Source: CAZUXY01 sp964624235 (lineage in GTDB: Bacteria > Spirochaetota > UBA4802 > UBA5368). From it: 64,000 bases of DNA. The notes under the pieces are model-generated. The model was given only the letters and a program-made list of their open reading frames with translations, searched no databases and was not told the origin of the DNA. The DNA lies in the NCBI GenBank assembly GCA_964624235.1, contig CAZUXY010000013.1, positions 1-64,000 of the forward strand, written 5' to 3'. Every line of letters begins with the position of its first letter. Position 1 is the first letter of the stretch. A program made the position numbers and the translations under genes. Positions 61,372-64,000 of this stretch are shown piece by piece.

Positions 61372-64000
61372 CGACCTACTTCGTCCGCAATCCCATCAGC
61401 GCCTGGATGCTTTTACTAGCAGTCGCGGTAACGGGTTTTCTCGGTCTTCGCCGGCTGCCGGTGACGCTCCTGCCGGGTACGACGCTCCCGGCGCTTTCAG
61501 TGCTCATCGAGTACCCCGGCATGTCGCCTGAGAAAATGGAAACCCTGGTCGCGATTCCGGCTGAAAAGGCGGTCAAGACCGTCCCGGGTATCCGGAAAAT
61601 CACTTCGGTCAGCGAAGAGGGGAAAAGCCGCATTAATATACATTTCACCCACGGGACCGACATGAAAATGGCATCCCTGTGGGTCCGGGAAAAGATTTGC
61701 CTTATACGGCACGAGCTTCCCCGCGAGGTCCAGGAGCCGCTGGTGCTTCGATACGATCCTACCGACCGCCCCGTGCTGATCGCCGTCATCGAAAAGGAGA
61801 ATGCTACCCTCGAGGAACTTCGGGAAAGGGCTGAGCGGGAGATAAAACCGTGGCTCCAACGCATCGACGGTGTTGCCGAGGTTATCATCGCCGGCGGCGT
61901 CCAGCGGGAAATACATATCGATATCGACCGCGGCAGGTTCGGCGTCCGCGACCTGACCCTTGACGATATCGCACGCGCGATTCAGGGAGAGAACTTTTCC
62001 CTTCCCGCCGGCATCATTAAAACCCCAGCCGGCGAGTACCATGTCTATTGCGACACCCGCTATGAAACCATCGAGGACATCGCCGGAACGGCCCTTATGA
62101 AAACGCCCGGTGACTCGGTGGTGAGGATTTCAGATATCGCCGAAGTGAAACGGGGTTTCCGAGAGAAAGAGAGTATCGCCCGCCTGAACGGCGCCGAACG
62201 GGTGACCTTATACGTGCACCGGGCGGGGGACGGCAACGCCTTCTCCGTCTGCACCCGGTCGGTCGAGACCCTGAAAAGGATATCCGGATACCGCTCGACC
62301 GTTATTTACAACCAGGGGAACTACATCGGGGCCGCCGTCGCTTCTGCGGTCCGCTCATGCCTGTGGGGTATGCTTATCGTAACGATAGTGCTTGCCTTTT
62401 TCATGAAAAAGGAGCTCCCGGTTTTCGCCGTCTCTCTTTCCATTCCGGCGGCGGCGTTATTCGTCTTCACGGGGATGTTTCTTCTGAAGATGGAACTAAC
62501 GGTTATGACCATCAGCGGACTGGCCCTGGGCGCCGGAATGGTGGTGGACAACGGCATCGTCGTCACCGAGGCGGTCTTCACCGATCGAAAACCCGGAATG
62601 GCGTCGATCATCGACGCCGTCATGCGGATTAGGGGAGCCCTCATCGCTTCCACCGCAACCACCCTCGGCGCCTTTACTCCCGTGGCTTTCGGCTCTTTCG
62701 ACATGCGCAGCCGCTACGGCGATCTCGCGTTTACCGTGAGCGCGGCCCTCCTGGCTTCCCTCGCGGCGGCGCTGGTGCTCATTCCCGTCTGTTATTCGCA
62801 ATTTACCCCGGTAACACCTCTTTCCACTCCTCTCGCCCTGCGCAGGGAGAAAAACATTAATAATACAAAACTTCGCGGTTTAATCTTCAACGCGAGTCAG
62901 CTTTTCAACAATATCATGCGCCGTTTCGACGGTTTCGAAAAACGCCTGACGGCCGCCTATGAACGGATCATCGAACGGGCGCTTCGCCGTCCGGGAAGAA
63001 CCGTCGCCCTGACAGCCGCCGCGGCCGGTCTCGGCATACTGACCGCGTTCACGCTGCACATCGATCACGCCGACCCATTCTCTCCCGCGGAATTTTACGT
63101 CTACTGCGAGTTCCCCAGCGGCACCTCCCTCGATTCCATCGACCGGGCAACCCGGCGGGCCGAAGAACACATCGGCAAGATGAAAATCGCCGAGCGAACC
63201 GGCGCCCGGGTCGAGAAATGGCGCGGCACCATCACGGTGGTGCTGAAGCCGAAGCACGCATCTCAGGCGAGGCAGGAAAAAATCAAAAGCGAAATCAGAC
63301 GCGCACTGAACAGGTTCCTTCATCCGCTTGACGGCTTCGCCTATATCGCCGAAGCCGGAGAACAGGCGGCGAGAGAGATTCATATTTCTTTTCTCGGCAG
63401 CGACGACGAGATGCTGAGAACCATCGCCCGCACAGCGGCCGCCCGTGTGGCGGCGATCCACGGTGTCGAGGACTGCCTGCTGCGCTTCCGCGAAGGCCGG
63501 CCAGAATACCGTCTGGTGGTGGACCGGCAAAAGTCGTCGATACTGAACATGTCGCCGTGCGCCATCGGCGATTTCTTCCGCGGCGTTCTCTTCGGGCCGG
63601 TTATCACCAAGTTCATCGACAGCGACCGGGAGCTGGACGTGCGCATGAGATACCGGTCCTCGGAAAGGGACTCGCTACCGTCCCTGCTGTCCTACGAGAT
63701 CACTGGCAGGAAGGGAGAAAAAATCCCGGCGAAAGAACTGGTCTGTCCCGAAGACGGGTCCTCACCCGGAAAGATCTGGCGCAGCAACGGCCGCCGCGCC
63801 GTCACCATCACGGCCCGTATCGGAGCACTCCCGTACGGAAAAGCCGTTACACTGCTCGAAAAAACGCTTAAAACGGTGAAACTGCCTCCCGAATACGGTT
63901 GGGAATTCGACGACGAGGTGAAAGACATCATGGAGAGCAAACAGTCCATGGCGACGGCCGTCGCCGTTGCGGTGCTCGTGGTCTATATGATCCTGGCTTC
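61368..64000 (+). CDS. RND efflux permease, second of a tandem pair, cut by window end
   Basis: The frame starts at ATG 61368 and remains open to the last base (877 codons). It has the N-terminal helix MTTYFVRNPISAWMLLLAVAVTGFLGLRRLP, a porter domain, and helices 2-6 with ALGAGMVVDNGIVVTEAVF near 390, and it ends inside the helix 8 region VAVAVLVVYMILAS. It is clearly different from the first pump, so the two are not recent duplicates. Single Asp in VDNG agrees with a proton relay less standard than in AcrB. The remaining C-terminal 150 or so residues lie outside the window. Confidence 0.92.
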   Translation, partial: MTTYFVRNPISAWMLLLAVAVTGFLGLRRLPVTLLPGTTLPALSVLIEYPGMSPEKMETLVAIPAEKAVKTVPGIRKITSVSEEGKSRINIHFTHGTDMKMASLWVREKICLIRHELPREVQEPLVLRYDPTDRPVLIAVIEKENATLEELRERAEREIKPWLQRIDGVAEVIIAGGVQREIHIDIDRGRFGVRDLTLDDIARAIQGENFSLPAGIIKTPAGEYHVYCDTRYETIEDIAGTALMKTPGDSVVRISDIAEVKRGFREKESIARLNGAERVTLYVHRAGDGNAFSVCTRSVETLKRISGYRSTVIYNQGNYIGAAVASAVRSCLWGMLIVTIVLAFFMKKELPVFAVSLSIPAAALFVFTGMFLLKMELTVMTISGLALGAGMVVDNGIVVTEAVFTDRKPGMASIIDAVMRIRGALIASTATTLGAFTPVAFGSFDMRSRYGDLAFTVSAALLASLAAALVLIPVCYSQFTPVTPLSTPLALRREKNINNTKLRGLIFNASQLFNNIMRRFDGFEKRLTAAYERIIERALRRPGRTVALTAAAAGLGILTAFTLHIDHADPFSPAEFYVYCEFPSGTSLDSIDRATRRAEEHIGKMKIAERTGARVEKWRGTITVVLKPKHASQARQEKIKSEIRRALNRFLHPLDGFAYIAEAGEQAAREIHISFLGSDDEMLRTIARTAAARVAAIHGVEDCLLRFREGRPEYRLVVDRQKSSILNMSPCAIGDFFRGVLFGPVITKFIDSDRELDVRMRYRSSERDSLPSLLSYEITGRKGEKIPAKELVCPEDGSSPGKIWRSNGRRAVTITARIGALPYGKAVTLLEKTLKTVKLPPEYGWEFDDEVKDIMESKQSMATAVAVAVLVVYMILA

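Noticed and set aside
1..64000. tRNA, rRNA or CRISPR arrays
   Set aside because: I looked for cloverleaf-like T-loop sequences and regularly spaced repeats and found none convincing.

Overview
The window is a 64 kb stretch of a GC-rich bacterial chromosome with one 10-N scaffold gap (42618-42627), so it comes from a draft or metagenome assembly. The cell is a diderm: the window has an RND efflux operon with an outer-membrane channel and membrane-fusion protein, an outer-membrane beta-barrel, and many lipoproteins, several with loose lipoboxes such as FSQC and LYCS. That, plus FlgO/CsgG-like lipoproteins and a REC-PAS-PAS-HisKA_2 kinase, makes a spirochaete-like heterotroph my best guess. No rRNA or marker gene fixes the phylum, so this is low confidence. 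I saw no tRNA, rRNA, CRISPR array, phage or insertion sequence.

Layout. 1-5.4 kb: an edge-truncated 7TM-PAS-PAS-GAF sensor, a lamin-tail lipoprotein, an NAD(P)-binding protein, a Spy-like periplasmic protein and an MBL hydrolase. 5.6-12 kb: an unusual GNAT-TraB/GumN fusion followed by a radical SAM/SPASM enzyme, a BASS transporter, a methyltransferase, a HAD phosphatase and an orphan BufC-like protein. 12.4-17.7 kb: a FlgO-FxLYD protein, a DUF4139 protein, and a MarR regulator whose palindromic operator recurs before a degenerate CPBP-like membrane protein. 17.9-21.3 kb: leuA behind a leucine-rich leader peptide and terminator, then sugE and superoxide dismutase. 21.4-27 kb: two aldehyde dehydrogenases divergent from a GntR regulator, plus small exported proteins.

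27-36 kb: lipoproteins, an Fe-S/CCG-domain protein, an exported D-aminoacylase-like amidohydrolase, and a pair of ICMT-type methyltransferase genes, one fused to an MBL domain and an ATC-hydrolase-like domain behind a palindromic operator; then PhhB and a CPBP protease. 36-46 kb: acyl-CoA metabolism (CoA-transferase subunits A and B, enoyl-CoA hydratase, AcuI-like reductase, TetR regulator) and a DUF5058 membrane pair with an M20 amidohydrolase. 46-53 kb: an AT-rich FlgO-like lipoprotein, a beta-barrel, an S41 protease, a translationally coupled CrtI-like oxidase plus 2Fe-2S reductase, and an antitoxin beside a decayed RelE toxin. 53.5-64 kb: an efflux operon (TPR protein, lipoprotein, TolC-like channel, fusion protein, two tandem RND pumps) interrupted by a GxxExxY gene. 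The second pump runs off the window.

The best candidates for something new are the GNAT-TraB fusion with its radical SAM partner and the ICMT-MBL-ATC hydrolase triple fusion. The leu attenuator and the duplicated MarR operator are the clearest regulatory finds.
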